NCBI RefSeq assembly: GCF_016718685.1
Contig: NZ_JADKCX010000003.1
Location: 1-64,000, forward strand
DNA length: 64,000 bases
Reading direction: 5' to 3'
Source: Haliscomenobacter sp.
GTDB taxonomy: Bacteria > Bacteroidota > Bacteroidia > Chitinophagales > Saprospiraceae
Below, in pieces: positions 29,560 to 38,002 of the stretch. The position numbers and the translations under genes are program-made. The number at the start of each line of letters is the position of its first letter. Positions within the stretch are counted from its first letter, which is position 1. The notes beneath the pieces are model-generated. The model was not told the origin of the DNA, did no database searches, and saw only the letters and a program-made list of their open reading frames with translations.

Positions 29560-30758
29560 CTACACCCTTTCCAACGCTTTCCCCGCAATCGTCTTGCCAA
29601 TCGCCAAAGAGGCGGTGGCAGCCGGAGAAGGAGCGCTGCATACATTAATAATATTGTGGTCCTCAAAGATGAGGAATTCGTCAATCAGTTTGCCTTCAAG
29701 GTCACAGGCCATGGCCCGCACTCCGGCACCGCCACGCTGAAGGTCGTCGTAGCCGACATCAGGGATCAGGTGTTGCAAGGCTTTGACAAAGGCGCTTTTG
29801 GAAAAAGAGCGATACATTTCGCCCCAGCCGTAGCGCCAGTGTTTTGCCGCCAGGCGCATAAAACCGGGATAAGACAAGGTCTCCAGTAACTCAGAAAGGT
29901 CTAGATCCCAACGACTGTAGCCCTCGCGGCGGAACGCCAGCACCGCATTGGGGCCAGCTTCAATTCCGCCCTCAATCATCCGGGTATAATGAACGCCCAA
30001 GAAGGGAAATTCAGGATTTGGAACGGGGTAAATCAGGTTGTTGACCAAATATTGCTTTTCGGGTTTGAGTTCGTAATACTCCCCCCGGAAAGGTAAAATT
30101 TGGATGCCCGGGATTTTTTGCCCGGTCATTTTGGCTACTTTATCGGCATACAAGCGGCACAGCTGATCAGCAAGTCTCCCGATACTTCGCCAGCTTCACC
30201 GATAACGGTAATCTCGTTAGTGCTGCGTTTGATGGAGGTCACTTTAAAGCCCGTGCGGATTACCCCTCCACGAGCAGTAATCAATTCAGCGTATTTGTTC
30301 GCCACCTTGCGGTAGTTGATGATGCCCGCTTGAGGAACCCAAAGTGATTCCACGACATTGACGTGGGGTTCGTGTTCACGGGTTTCGGCAGCACTGATGC
30401 GCCGAATGTCTTTTAGGCCATTTTGCAGGCCATGATCCAGGATTTTGTCCAGTTGAGGCAATTCCTCGGGGCGGGTAGCCACAATTACTTTGCCACAGAT
30501 ATCATAAGGAATACCGTGTTCATCACAAAAACGCAACAGTTCGCCATACCCCTCCATGCAGTTACGGGCACGCAGCGTTCCCGGACGATAGTAGATTCCT
30601 GAGTGGATAACCCCACTGTTGTGGCCAGTTTGGTGGGTCGCCAGCTCTGGTTCTTTTTCCAGTACAGTCACCTTCAGGTCGGGCCTTGCTTCCATCAAGC
30701 GCCACGCGGTAGCCAAACCGACAATTCCTCCTCCGATGATGAGTACCTCTTTTTTCAT
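29560..30758 (-). pseudogene. lhgO: L-2-hydroxyglutarate oxidase, frameshifted
   Basis: A FAD-dependent oxidoreductase of the DAO fold. The N-terminal dinucleotide motif is IIGGGIVGLATAWRL (residues 6-20), then LEKEPELATHQTGHNSGVIH, which is typical of LhgO. It oxidises L-2-hydroxyglutarate to 2-oxoglutarate. The frame breaks near 30150: ISCAACMPIK-stop in one frame, LYADKVAKMTGQ in the next. Restoring one base in GCCGCTTG gives ISCAALYADKVAK, so this is a single-base deletion. Its ATG overlaps the upstream wHTH gene as ATGA. Confidence 0.87.
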
Positions 30759-31309
30759 ACTGTTTGAGGGCTTACATCCAAATCAGACCAGAGCAACAAA
30801 GGTGCTACATCAGAGTAGCTCTTGATCACACTCGGGTATTCTGTACTTGAATAAATGATGAACCGTATGCGTCGGGAAACCAGCGTTTCTACTTTTTCAA
30901 TCAATTGAATCAGGTAATGGCGATCTACATTCCCTATAAAAATCAAATCAATAATGGGACTGTCCAAACCACGGGCAAAATCACCCGTCAAAAAAACTTT
31001 TTCCACCTCACCCAACCGTTTGACCACGTTTTCAATGATCTGATCCAGGCCTAAATATTTCATGAGTATGGTATGCACTTCTCGAAACAGAGGATGCTGG
31101 GTGTTGGCCCGAAAGATTTTTTTATTGCCGCTCAATTCCGAAACGAGCATTCCCGCCTTCTCTAAATTATTCAATTCCAGTCGAATGGCGTTGGTGGATT
31201 CTCCAAACTCACTTTCCAAACCACGCAAATAGGCAGTAGTACTGCTGTTGAGGAAGAATTTCAACAGTAGTTTGATCCTGGTTTTTGAGGAAATGAGCGC
31301 TTCTATCAT
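30755..31309 (-). CDS. Winged-helix protein with a degenerate nucleotidyltransferase domain
   Basis: A 184-residue protein. An ArsR-like winged helix (about residues 5-75; RIKLLLKFFLN, TNAIRLELNNLEKAGML) is followed by a MNT-like nucleotidyltransferase fold. The second domain reads LTGDFARGLDSPIIDL where active enzymes have GSxARG and DxD, so catalysis is doubtful. It is translationally coupled to lhgO (ATGA). The start at 31309 is supported by a -7 box 27 bases upstream. A regulator for this transcript is plausible but unproven; no HEPN toxin partner is present. Confidence 0.75.
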   Translation of the reverse strand: MIEALISSKTRIKLLLKFFLNSSTTAYLRGLESEFGESTNAIRLELNNLEKAGMLVSELSGNKKIFRANTQHPLFREVHTILMKYLGLDQIIENVVKRLGEVEKVFLTGDFARGLDSPIIDLIFIGNVDRHYLIQLIEKVETLVSRRIRFIIYSSTEYPSVIKSYSDVAPLLLWSDLDVSPQTV

Positions 31310-31335
31310 CGAAGTGAACTTGGCTTTTGGAAACG

Positions 31336-31343
31336 CAAAGATA
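31336..31343 (-). promoter_or_regulatory. Promoter -7 box of the wHTH-lhgO transcript
   Basis: On the minus strand this reads TATCTTTG, matching TAnnTTTG, 27 bases before the chosen ATG. No clear -33 TTTG at the usual spacing. Confidence 0.5.
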
Positions 31344-31401
31344 ACAAGAAAATGAGTAGAAAAATTGCTCAACTTTGAGCGCTTTTTTTGTAGCATTTTC
31401 C

Positions 31402-32655
31402 CTACTTCACCAATTCCCGCGCAAAATTGATGTACTGCTCCCAGTCGTACAGTGTCATATCATGTTTCCCCTCCCGAATATGGTACCTGACCTGTTTCCC
31501 TACTGGGGTATTCAACCCTGGAAACGCAACTGTCCCCAAACCCGGCTTGCGATACAATTGATAAACCGCTTCGGTTTGTTGAGCACCTAAAAACTCCCCT
31601 CGGGGGTCCGACCACTGATCGCCCATCGCACTAGCCACATACAGCGGCCGCGGGGCCAATAAACTCAGCAGGATGTGTTGATCAAAAGGCAAGGTATTTT
31701 CTTTGTATGCATAGTTTTTATAACTGTCTAAAAACCAGTGTGGAAAACTATTGGTGATGCGCCATAAATTTTCGCCGTAATTCCTGCGGGTCAATGCGGC
31801 TCCGCCTTCGCCGGATTCATTGGAAATGATGGCAGCAAACCGTTGGTCATTGGCAGCAGCCCACAACGCTGCTTTACCTAAGCGGGAGTGCCCGTGCAGG
31901 ATGATTTTTTTGGCATCCACTTGCGGGATCGTTTCAAGAAAATCAACCATACAAATGAGTCCCCAGGCCCAGGCTCCGATACCCGACCACTCTTCCGCCT
32001 TTAAGCCCAATTGATCTGCGAGCGTGGTTCTAATCCCATTTTGATACCCCGTGGGCAGGTCCTCTTCGAAGTCTCCACAGGCAACGGTGATACTCCCATA
32101 ACCCGCATCGATGAGTTTTTCAAACTGCCAGCGCGAGGCCTGGGCACCCCGTGATTCAGCTTGCCCAAGGTTGTTTTTAAATTGGGAGGCTTCGTTGCAA
32201 ACGACAAATTTTTCGAAAATCGGAATACGGTTGTCTGTACTGGTGGTTTGATTGCCACAAAAGTTAAGCCCCAAAAACACGGGTACTTTTGCGGACTTAT
32301 TCGGCAAAACCCCTAAAACACTGACGCTATGTTTTCCTTCGAAAGTGATGGTCCAGATGTACTGAATGGCTTTGCCTCCCAGAATCTCTGTTCGGGAGAC
32401 CAACTGGCTGCTTTGTTTGAGTTTTTTGTTTGGCATTTTTCCATACATGGTCTGCTGGAATTGTGCCAACCAGTACCCCCGATGTTTTTCCCAGTCCTTT
32501 TTGTTTTTAATGATGCTCCCATCCGGTTTTTGCAGTGGATTGGGGAGCGTGAAATTTCCAACTTTATTTTCATCCATATTGGCCACAAAGGGCTGTTGTG
32601 CCAGGGCCAGGATGCTCCAAAAGGTCAGACTAAAAAGGACGATTGCTATTTTCAT
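31402..32655 (-). CDS. Secreted glucuronoyl esterase-like (CE15) hydrolase
   Basis: A 417-residue alpha/beta hydrolase with a signal peptide (MKIAIVLFSLTFWSILALAQ). The nucleophile motif is GHSRLGKAALWAA, followed by NESGEGGAALTRRNYGE; the catalytic His is probably in REGKHDMTLYDW. This matches bacterial CE15 esterases, which cut esters between glucuronate and lignin or other alcohols. The true substrate is unknown; a polysaccharide ester is likely. Confidence 0.85.
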   Translation of the reverse strand: MKIAIVLFSLTFWSILALAQQPFVANMDENKVGNFTLPNPLQKPDGSIIKNKKDWEKHRGYWLAQFQQTMYGKMPNKKLKQSSQLVSRTEILGGKAIQYIWTITFEGKHSVSVLGVLPNKSAKVPVFLGLNFCGNQTTSTDNRIPIFEKFVVCNEASQFKNNLGQAESRGAQASRWQFEKLIDAGYGSITVACGDFEEDLPTGYQNGIRTTLADQLGLKAEEWSGIGAWAWGLICMVDFLETIPQVDAKKIILHGHSRLGKAALWAAANDQRFAAIISNESGEGGAALTRRNYGENLWRITNSFPHWFLDSYKNYAYKENTLPFDQHILLSLLAPRPLYVASAMGDQWSDPRGEFLGAQQTEAVYQLYRKPGLGTVAFPGLNTPVGKQVRYHIREGKHDMTLYDWEQYINFARELVK

Positions 32656-32715
32656 AACCAGTAGATTCAGAAGGAAATGTATAAAATTTTGTCAAAACAC
32701 GGAAGCAGGGTACGT

Positions 32716-33756
32716 TTACTTCGCCAAGATTCCCGTACAAATCTCCTTTACCAAGCCCGGCCCGGCATACACCAAACCCGAATAAACCTGTACCAGCGAA
32801 GCTCCAGCTTCCAGTTTTTTGATGGCGTCCTGAGCTGAGGCAATCCCCCCAACACCAATGATGAACAGGTTTCCCTCCGATTTTTGGTGCAAGTACCGAA
32901 TGACTTCCGTAGCACGTTCGCGCAAGGGATGGCCACTCAATCCACCCGCTCCGATCTCCTCTACATTCGCCATAGCACTGATCAGGCCTTCCCGGCCAAT
33001 GGTGGTGTTGGTGGCAATCACCCCGGCAATACCGGTTGTTTGTACAATTTCCAGGATGTCGTCCAATTGTTGTTCGTTCAAATCGGGGGCGATTTTGAGC
33101 AAAATGGGCGTGGGAATGCGGTGCTCATGGTTTTTTTGCTGCAGAGCGGTCAAAAGCTCGGTGAGCGGTTCTTTCTCTTGCAATGCCCGCAAATCGGGCG
33201 TATTGGGGGAGCTTACGTTGACCACAAAATAATCCACAAAAGGGAAAAGCCGATCAAAGCAGTAGAGGTAATCCAGGAGTGCTTTTTCATTGGGGGTCGA
33301 TTTGTTTTTGCCAATGTTTCCACCAATCACCAGCCCTTGAGGTCGAGGTTTTTTGAGTTGTTCTACCAGTGCATCCACCCCGGCATTGTTGAACCCCATG
33401 CGGTTGATGAGGGCTTCATCTTCTGGCAAACGGAAAAGGCGCGGCTGGGGATTTCCATCCTGAGGTTTAGGCGTCACCGTACCCAGCTCAACAAAGCCAA
33501 ACCCCAATGTTGCCATGGCCTGATAGTGGGTCCCATCCTTGTCAAAACCAGCGGCTAGTCCTACCGGATTTTTAAATTTTAAGCCCAAAAAATGGCGTTC
33601 CAGCCGGGCATCCTCCAATTGATAAGCCTTGCGCAGCGCAGAACCTACCCCTGGAATAGCCAGTCCAAATTTGAGCAATGCCACTGTGATGTGGTGCGCC
33701 CGTTCAGGCGCAATACGAAAGAGGATGGGTTTCAGTACGTTTTGATAAAATGTCAT
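32716..33756 (-). CDS. pyrD: Dihydroorotate dehydrogenase (quinone), class 2
   Basis: A 346-residue flavoenzyme of pyrimidine synthesis. The N-terminal hydrophobic helix (MTFYQNVLKPILFRIAPE) is the class 2 membrane-association region. FMN and substrate motifs include NPVGLAAGFDKDG, NRMGFNN, NVSSPNTPDLR with the catalytic Ser, and GVGGIASAQDA plus QVYSGLVYAGPG at the C-terminus. The start at 33756 is preferred over an upstream in-frame start that overlaps lrgB. Confidence 0.93.
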   Translation of the reverse strand: MTFYQNVLKPILFRIAPERAHHITVALLKFGLAIPGVGSALRKAYQLEDARLERHFLGLKFKNPVGLAAGFDKDGTHYQAMATLGFGFVELGTVTPKPQDGNPQPRLFRLPEDEALINRMGFNNAGVDALVEQLKKPRPQGLVIGGNIGKNKSTPNEKALLDYLYCFDRLFPFVDYFVVNVSSPNTPDLRALQEKEPLTELLTALQQKNHEHRIPTPILLKIAPDLNEQQLDDILEIVQTTGIAGVIATNTTIGREGLISAMANVEEIGAGGLSGHPLRERATEVIRYLHQKSEGNLFIIGVGGIASAQDAIKKLEAGASLVQVYSGLVYAGPGLVKEICTGILAK

Positions 33757-33815
33757 TTTCGTCAATTTCGTAGGGGCATGTGATTGCCCAATAAACAATA
33801 GTAGTTCCCCGTCAT

Positions 33816-34504
33816 TCAAAGCCAAACATACAAATACGGCAAATAAAACGCCGTCAACATCCCATTCAAAGCCATCGCCAAAGCGGCTGCGGCTGCCATC
33901 AAATCGCTTTCTTGTTGCGCACGTGCCGTGCCAATGCCGTGTGACACCGTCCCTATTGCCAGTCCGCTTGTAACGGGATCAGTGATGCCCAGGCGCCGCA
34001 AAAAAGGCAGACCCCATACTGCGCCCATAATCCCGCTCAAAAGTACAAAAGCCACCGTCAATGAAGCCTCGCCGCCCAAAGACTTGCTCAATTCCAGGGC
34101 AATGGGGGTGGTTACTGCTTTGGTGGACATGGCTTGTACAAAGGGTTCGGGGAGGCCCAACCAGCGGGTAAGGCAAACCCCGGCGATTACATTGACCAGT
34201 CCGCCACAACTCACGGCAGTGATGATGGCAAAGGCCTGGCGTTTCAACGCGGCAGTTTGTTCATAAAGAATCAGGGCCAAACAAATGACGGTAGGCGACA
34301 ACATAAATACAAGTGCCTCGGTAGACTTCAAATAATCTTCCACCTTTCCTCCCGCAACCCAAATCACCACCCCGATCAACACAATCGCAATCAGCACAGG
34401 GTTCAACCACGATTTTCGAAAACGCAAAAAAAGGTGCTGTCCCCAAAAAAATAGGCACCCAGGGTGAGTCCAATCATAAGGGAGGGTTCTTGGAAGGGAT
34501 TCAT
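33816..34504 (-). CDS. lrgB: LrgB-family membrane protein, frameshifted near its N-terminus
   Basis: A polytopic protein with the LrgB hallmarks KSWLNPVL, FMLSPTVICLAL, MSTKAVTTPIALEL and GTVSHGIGTARA. LrgAB/CidAB systems affect murein hydrolase activity, and in some bacteria LrgAB-type proteins move pyruvate or glycolate. The ATG at 34504 overlaps the lrgA stop (ATGA) and encodes MNPFQEPSLMIGLTLGAYFFG. The frame then breaks near 34443. Adding one G to the GGGG run restores AYFFGGQHLFLRFRKSW. Without it, the only in-frame start is a TTG at 34427. Confidence 0.8.
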
Positions 34505-34839
34505 CGGTTCAGCAGTTTATATACCAGGGCGGTAGTCAATCCACTGAGTACGGAAGTGATGACCACCAATAGTGCCAATTTCCAGCCGTAGTGCAACAAA
34601 CGCTCGGCATGTAGCAAAATACCCAAACTGGGTGGTACAAAAAAAACGCCCATCAAGCCCAAAAAACCTTTGGCACTGAGTTGGACGGAGGCATACGATA
34701 CCCACTTAAATTGCAAGGCTACCCATAACCCCAACATGCCTAAAACAGCACCAGGTATGGGTAGCCTCGCCAATTGGGTCGTGGTTTCCCCCATCGCCCA
34801 AAACAAAAAAATGATGGTCAAACCGCGTAAGATGTCCAC
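34501..34839 (-). CDS. lrgA: LrgA/CidA-family holin-like membrane protein
   Basis: A 112-residue protein with four predicted membrane segments and the LrgA signature RLPIPGAVLGMLGLWVAL near residues 24-41. It is the usual partner of LrgB and overlaps it as ATGA, so the two are coupled. Confidence 0.87.
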   Translation of the reverse strand: MDILRGLTIIFLFWAMGETTTQLARLPIPGAVLGMLGLWVALQFKWVSYASVQLSAKGFLGLMGVFFVPPSLGILLHAERLLHYGWKLALLVVITSVLSGLTTALVYKLLNR

Positions 34840-34886
34840 TCAAGCGCTGTTTACATGATCAATAGCTACCTAAAATGAAAAAGGTG

Positions 34887-35318
34887 CTACAGCTTTTGGA
34901 CGTCGTACACCAAATAATTGGTTTTGCCCTGCCAAGGCATGGCTTGTACTTTTTTGCGGTAAAAAAGTTTGACCCGTTGGCCTTGCAATTCATCCAGTTT
35001 TTGCGCCACGTGGTTATCTGGAACCGAAAAATTCCAGCCATTCATGGCCTGGGTCATCTTATCCGGCGGTGTGTTGGAGTTAAAGTTGATCGTCCCTGTA
35101 TTCAGGTTACCTTCGTGGGTTTTGAATAAAACGCCTTTGTAGGTGATGTTGGTCAACAGTCCGCTGGTCGTACCTTTGCTTACGGTAAAATTACAGTAGA
35201 TAAAGATGTATCCCAGAAAAAACAAAATGCCAGCCAGTAATACCCACATCAAGAGGCGGCGAAATCTTTTGCCTATATTTTGGGCTCCTTCTTTGACAAC
35301 CTGTTCAAATTCGCTCAT
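34887..35318 (-). CDS. Small single-pass membrane protein, unknown function
   Basis: A 143-residue protein with a basic N-terminal helix, one membrane segment (about residues 22-42, LLMWVLLAGILFFLGYIFIY) and an extracytoplasmic beta-rich domain (ITYKGVLFKTHEGNLNTG, GWNFSVPDNHVAQKL, LFYRKKVQAMPWQGKTNYLV in parts). It resembles a conserved Bacteroidota family often mislabelled as 6-phosphogluconate dehydrogenase; no dehydrogenase motif is present. Confidence 0.75.
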   Translation of the reverse strand: MSEFEQVVKEGAQNIGKRFRRLLMWVLLAGILFFLGYIFIYCNFTVSKGTTSGLLTNITYKGVLFKTHEGNLNTGTINFNSNTPPDKMTQAMNGWNFSVPDNHVAQKLDELQGQRVKLFYRKKVQAMPWQGKTNYLVYDVQKL

Positions 35319-35428
35319 GACCTTATGGTTTTATGTGATAAAATTACAACTATTGAGACGTATTTTCTACCTAAAGGGAACTTAGAAGGGCTAAAATGTG
35401 TTTTTTTTAAAAAAATACTTTTCAGCGC

Positions 35429-35460
35429 TTGGATAAAAGAAAAACATCGCTGTATATTTG
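35429..35460 (+). promoter_or_regulatory. Promoter for tRNA-Phe and probably the his leader
   Basis: TTGG at 35429-35432, then 20 bases, then TATATTTG at 35453-35460. This fits the Bacteroidota pattern TTTG-N19-21-TAnnTTTG. It ends 35 bases before the tRNA. Confidence 0.6.
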
Positions 35461-35495
35461 CCGACGCCTTTGAAAAAGGGCAATGTTCTTTAATT

Positions 35496-35571
35496 GGTGT
35501 GGTAGCTCAGTTGGTAGAGCACAGGACTGAAAATCCTGGTGTCGCTGGTTCAATTCCTGCCCGCACCACCA
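35496..35571 (+). tRNA. tRNA-Phe (GAA)
   Basis: Cloverleaf: acceptor GGTGTGG pairs with CCGCACC; D-arm GCTCAGTTGGTAGAGC; anticodon arm CAGGA-CTGAAAA-TCCTG with anticodon GAA; T-arm GCTGG-TTCAATT-CCTGC (one T-T mismatch); discriminator A and encoded CCA. Confidence 0.97.
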
Positions 35572-35582
35572 TATTTTATCTT

Positions 35583-35633
35583 ATGATTGCTGTTTTCGCA
35601 CATACTCATCATCATCATGGCTTACATCCGTAA
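35583..35633 (+). CDS. hisL: his operon leader peptide
   Basis: A 16-residue ORF, MIAVFAHTHHHHGLHP, with six His codons of 16, four of them consecutive (CAT at 35607-35618). It begins 11 bases after the tRNA-Phe CCA end and stops 118 bases before hisG. This is the classic shape of a ribosome-stalling attenuation leader: scarce charged tRNA-His would stall the ribosome on the CAT run. The paired terminator and antiterminator lie just downstream. Confidence 0.9.
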   Translation: MIAVFAHTHHHHGLHP

Positions 35634-35634
35634 G

Positions 35635-35717
35635 GCAAATGGTTGAAGTATGCTGTGTTAAATCAGTATTAAATCTCAGAAGAGGTCTACCATTTGCGGG
35701 TAGACCTCTTTTTTTTT
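35635..35717 (+). promoter_or_regulatory. Histidine attenuator (antiterminator plus intrinsic terminator)
   Basis: The terminator stem is AGAGGTCTACC (35681-35691) with GGTAGACCTCT (35699-35709), 11 perfect pairs, a 7-base loop and nine T (35709-35717). The segment GCAAATGGT (35635-35643) is the exact complement of ACCATTTGC (35689-35697), which covers the top of the left arm and the loop, so the two folds exclude each other. GCAAATGGT starts one base after the leader stop codon. A ribosome reaching the stop would cover it and allow termination; one stalled on the His codons would leave it free and permit hisG transcription. Confidence 0.88.
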
Positions 35718-35751
35718 GTCCTGAATTTTTGAATCAAGCAAAAAAAATGCC

Positions 35752-36603
35752 ATGCTAAAAATTGCCATACAAAAATCCGGGCGCCTGCAGGAGGACTCGC
35801 TGGAGATGCTGCGAGAATGTGGAGTCCGCGTCGACAATGGCCGTGACCAACTCAAAGTAGCGGCCTCGGGCTTTCCGCTGGAATTATTTTTCCTCCGCAA
35901 TTCCGATATTCCCCAATATGTTGCTGATGGCGTGGCCGACGTGGCCATCCTGGGTCAAAATACCGTAATAGAAAAAGAAAAAGACCTGGAAGAGGTACTG
36001 CCGCTTGGTTTTGCTCGCTGCCGCCTGTCACTCGCGGTACCCAAAGGCACAGTTTATCCAGATATAACCTGGCTCAATGGCAAAAAAATTGCCACCTCTT
36101 ACCCCAATACCCTGCGCGCTTTCCTCAACAAACACAACATCCAGGCAGAAATCCATGAAATCGCAGGCTCCGTAGAAATTGCGCCCAACATTGGCCTGGC
36201 CGATGCCATTTGTGACCTCGTCAGTTCGGGGAATACCTTATTCATGAATGGTTTGGAGGAAAAAGAGGTGATCCTCAAATCCGAAGCGGCTATTTTTGCC
36301 AGCCGCAACATCAGTATCGAAGCCCGTGAACTGCTGGAGAAACTGATCTTCCGCTTCAAATCCGTCCTGGCTGCTCGCAACAACAAATACCTGTTGATGA
36401 ATGCCCCCAATGAAGCACTATCCGAAATCATCAATATCCTGCCAGGTATGAAAAGCCCCACCGTAGTGCCATTGGCCGAACCAGGCTGGAGCAGCGTGCA
36501 TACCGTAATCAGCGAAGACCGTTTTTGGGAAATCATCGATCGGCTCAAAGCAGCGGGCGCGCAGGGGATTTTGATTATTCCGATTCAGAAAATGATCTTA
36601 TAA
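35752..36603 (+). CDS. hisG: ATP phosphoribosyltransferase (long form)
   Basis: A 283-residue enzyme for the first step of histidine synthesis, joining ATP and PRPP. Recognised by LKIAIQKSGRLQEDSLEML, ADVAILGQNTVIE, and the PRPP-binding EIAGSVEIAPNIGLADAICDLVSSG in part. The length includes the C-terminal ACT-like regulatory domain (ILPGMKSPTVVPL), so it should be feedback-inhibited by histidine without HisZ. It is the first structural gene after the attenuator. Confidence 0.95.
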   Translation: MLKIAIQKSGRLQEDSLEMLRECGVRVDNGRDQLKVAASGFPLELFFLRNSDIPQYVADGVADVAILGQNTVIEKEKDLEEVLPLGFARCRLSLAVPKGTVYPDITWLNGKKIATSYPNTLRAFLNKHNIQAEIHEIAGSVEIAPNIGLADAICDLVSSGNTLFMNGLEEKEVILKSEAAIFASRNISIEARELLEKLIFRFKSVLAARNNKYLLMNAPNEALSEIINILPGMKSPTVVPLAEPGWSSVHTVISEDRFWEIIDRLKAAGAQGILIIPIQKMIL

Positions 36604-36606
36604 ATA

Positions 36607-36682
36607 GGGTTCGAGGGTTCGAAGTTCGGGGGTTTAGAGCGCCTCTCTGCCCCCGAACTCCGAACCCTCGAACCCCCGAACC
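36607..36682. repeat. GGTTCG-type microrepeat hairpin (copy 2)
   Basis: GGGTTCGAGGGTTCGAAG then TTCGGGGG (36607-36632) faces CCCCCGAACTCCGAACCC and TCGAACCCCCGAACC (36650-36682). It lies inside the his operon, 3 bases after the hisG stop and 7 before the hisD ATG. Confidence 0.85.
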
Positions 36683-36689
36683 TTTGAAC

Positions 36690-37982
36690 ATGCAATCCTT
36701 CTCCTACGCCGACATTACCAACAACCCTTCGCTCCTGGCTAGGCCCGTTCTGGCTGCCGCCAACCTGGATGCGACGGTCAATCAAATTTTGTCGGACATC
36801 CGCCAGCGGGGCGACACTGCGGTAAAAGAATATACACTGCGTTTTGATAAAATAGCTCTAGATCAACTTGAAGTAAGTGCCGCCGAGCTGGCCGAAGCAA
36901 GCGCTTCTCTTGATCCAGCCCTAAAAAAGGCCATTCAAACGGCCAAGCACAACATCGAAACCTTCCATGCCCGCCAGCAAAGCACCCCGGAGGTGATTGA
37001 AACCATGCCTGGCGTTTTCTGCTGGCGCAAAAATGTCGGCATCGACAAAGTGGGCTTGTACATTCCCGGAGGGACCGCACCGCTGTTTTCTACAGTCTTG
37101 ATGCTTGGAGTTCCCGCTAAATTGGCGGGTTGTAAAGAAATCGTGCTTTGTTCCCCCCCTGGAGCCGATGGAAAAATCCACCCCGCCATTTTGTTTGCGG
37201 CCCAAACGGTAGGCGTAACCCGCATATTTAAAGCTGGAGGGGTTCAAGCCATTGGGGCAATGGCTTATGGCACGGAAAGTATTCCTCGGGTGTACAAAAT
37301 ATTTGGCCCCGGCAATCAGTACGTTACCGCCGCCAAACAAATGGTCAGCCGTGAAAACGTAGCCATCGATATGCCTGCCGGGCCGTCCGAGGTCTTGGTC
37401 TGCGCTGATGAAACCGCAGATCCCGCGTTTGTAGCGGCAGATCTTTTGGCCCAGGCCGAACATGGCACCGACAGCCAAGTGGTGCTTTTGTCTTTTAGTG
37501 CCGATTTATTACAAGCGGTTTTTGCAGAAGTAGCGCGTCAGGTGGCTTTGTTGCCCCGTGCTGAAATTACCCGCAAAGCGCTGGAGAATAGTGTGGCGGT
37601 AGCCGTCAACTCTCGCACCGAAGCCCTGGAAATCATCAACGACTATGCCCCTGAACACCTGATTTTAGCCATGGCGGACGCAGATGCTTTTGCGGAGCAA
37701 GTCCAAAATGCCGGTTCGGTATTCATTGGCAACTACACGCCGGAATCGGTTGGTGATTACGCCTCCGGCACCAACCACACCCTGCCCACCAATGGCTATG
37801 CCCGGGCCTACAGCGGGGTTTCACTGGATTCTTTTGTCAAAAAAATCACTTTCCAGCGTTTGACACTTGAAGGGTTAAAAAACATTGGCCCAACGGTAGA
37901 AACCATGGCCATTGCGGAAGAACTGGTGGCGCACCAACGTGCGGTGAGCATCCGATTGGAGAAAGTGAAAAGTGAAAAGTGA
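36690..37982 (+). CDS. hisD: Histidinol dehydrogenase
   Basis: A 430-residue zinc enzyme that oxidises histidinol to histidine. Motifs include RGDTAVKEYTLRFD, VGLYIPGGTAPLFSTV, FGPGNQYVTAAKQMV, DMPAGPSEVLV, AEHGTDSQVVLLS and SVGDYASGTNHTLPTNGYAR. The ATG at 36690 is chosen because the longer in-frame reading crosses the hisG end and the hairpin. The last residues (EKVKSEK) are encoded by GTGAAAA-type microrepeats that continue past the stop. Confidence 0.95.
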   Translation: MQSFSYADITNNPSLLARPVLAAANLDATVNQILSDIRQRGDTAVKEYTLRFDKIALDQLEVSAAELAEASASLDPALKKAIQTAKHNIETFHARQQSTPEVIETMPGVFCWRKNVGIDKVGLYIPGGTAPLFSTVLMLGVPAKLAGCKEIVLCSPPGADGKIHPAILFAAQTVGVTRIFKAGGVQAIGAMAYGTESIPRVYKIFGPGNQYVTAAKQMVSRENVAIDMPAGPSEVLVCADETADPAFVAADLLAQAEHGTDSQVVLLSFSADLLQAVFAEVARQVALLPRAEITRKALENSVAVAVNSRTEALEIINDYAPEHLILAMADADAFAEQVQNAGSVFIGNYTPESVGDYASGTNHTLPTNGYARAYSGVSLDSFVKKITFQRLTLEGLKNIGPTVETMAIAEELVAHQRAVSIRLEKVKSEK

Positions 37983-38002
37983 AAAACTAAAAGCGAAAAG
38001 CC

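Noticed and set aside
29454..29684. Extension of the DegT aminotransferase
   Set aside because: It translates the hairpin and part of the lhgO end; family start is at 29453.
35496..35571. tRNA-Phe as an integration site
   Set aside because: No integrase nearby and no partial copy of the tRNA 3' end in the window.
36525..36689. N-terminal extension of HisD
   Set aside because: It overlaps the hisG end and translates the GGTTCG hairpin; the ATG at 36690 gives the family-length protein.
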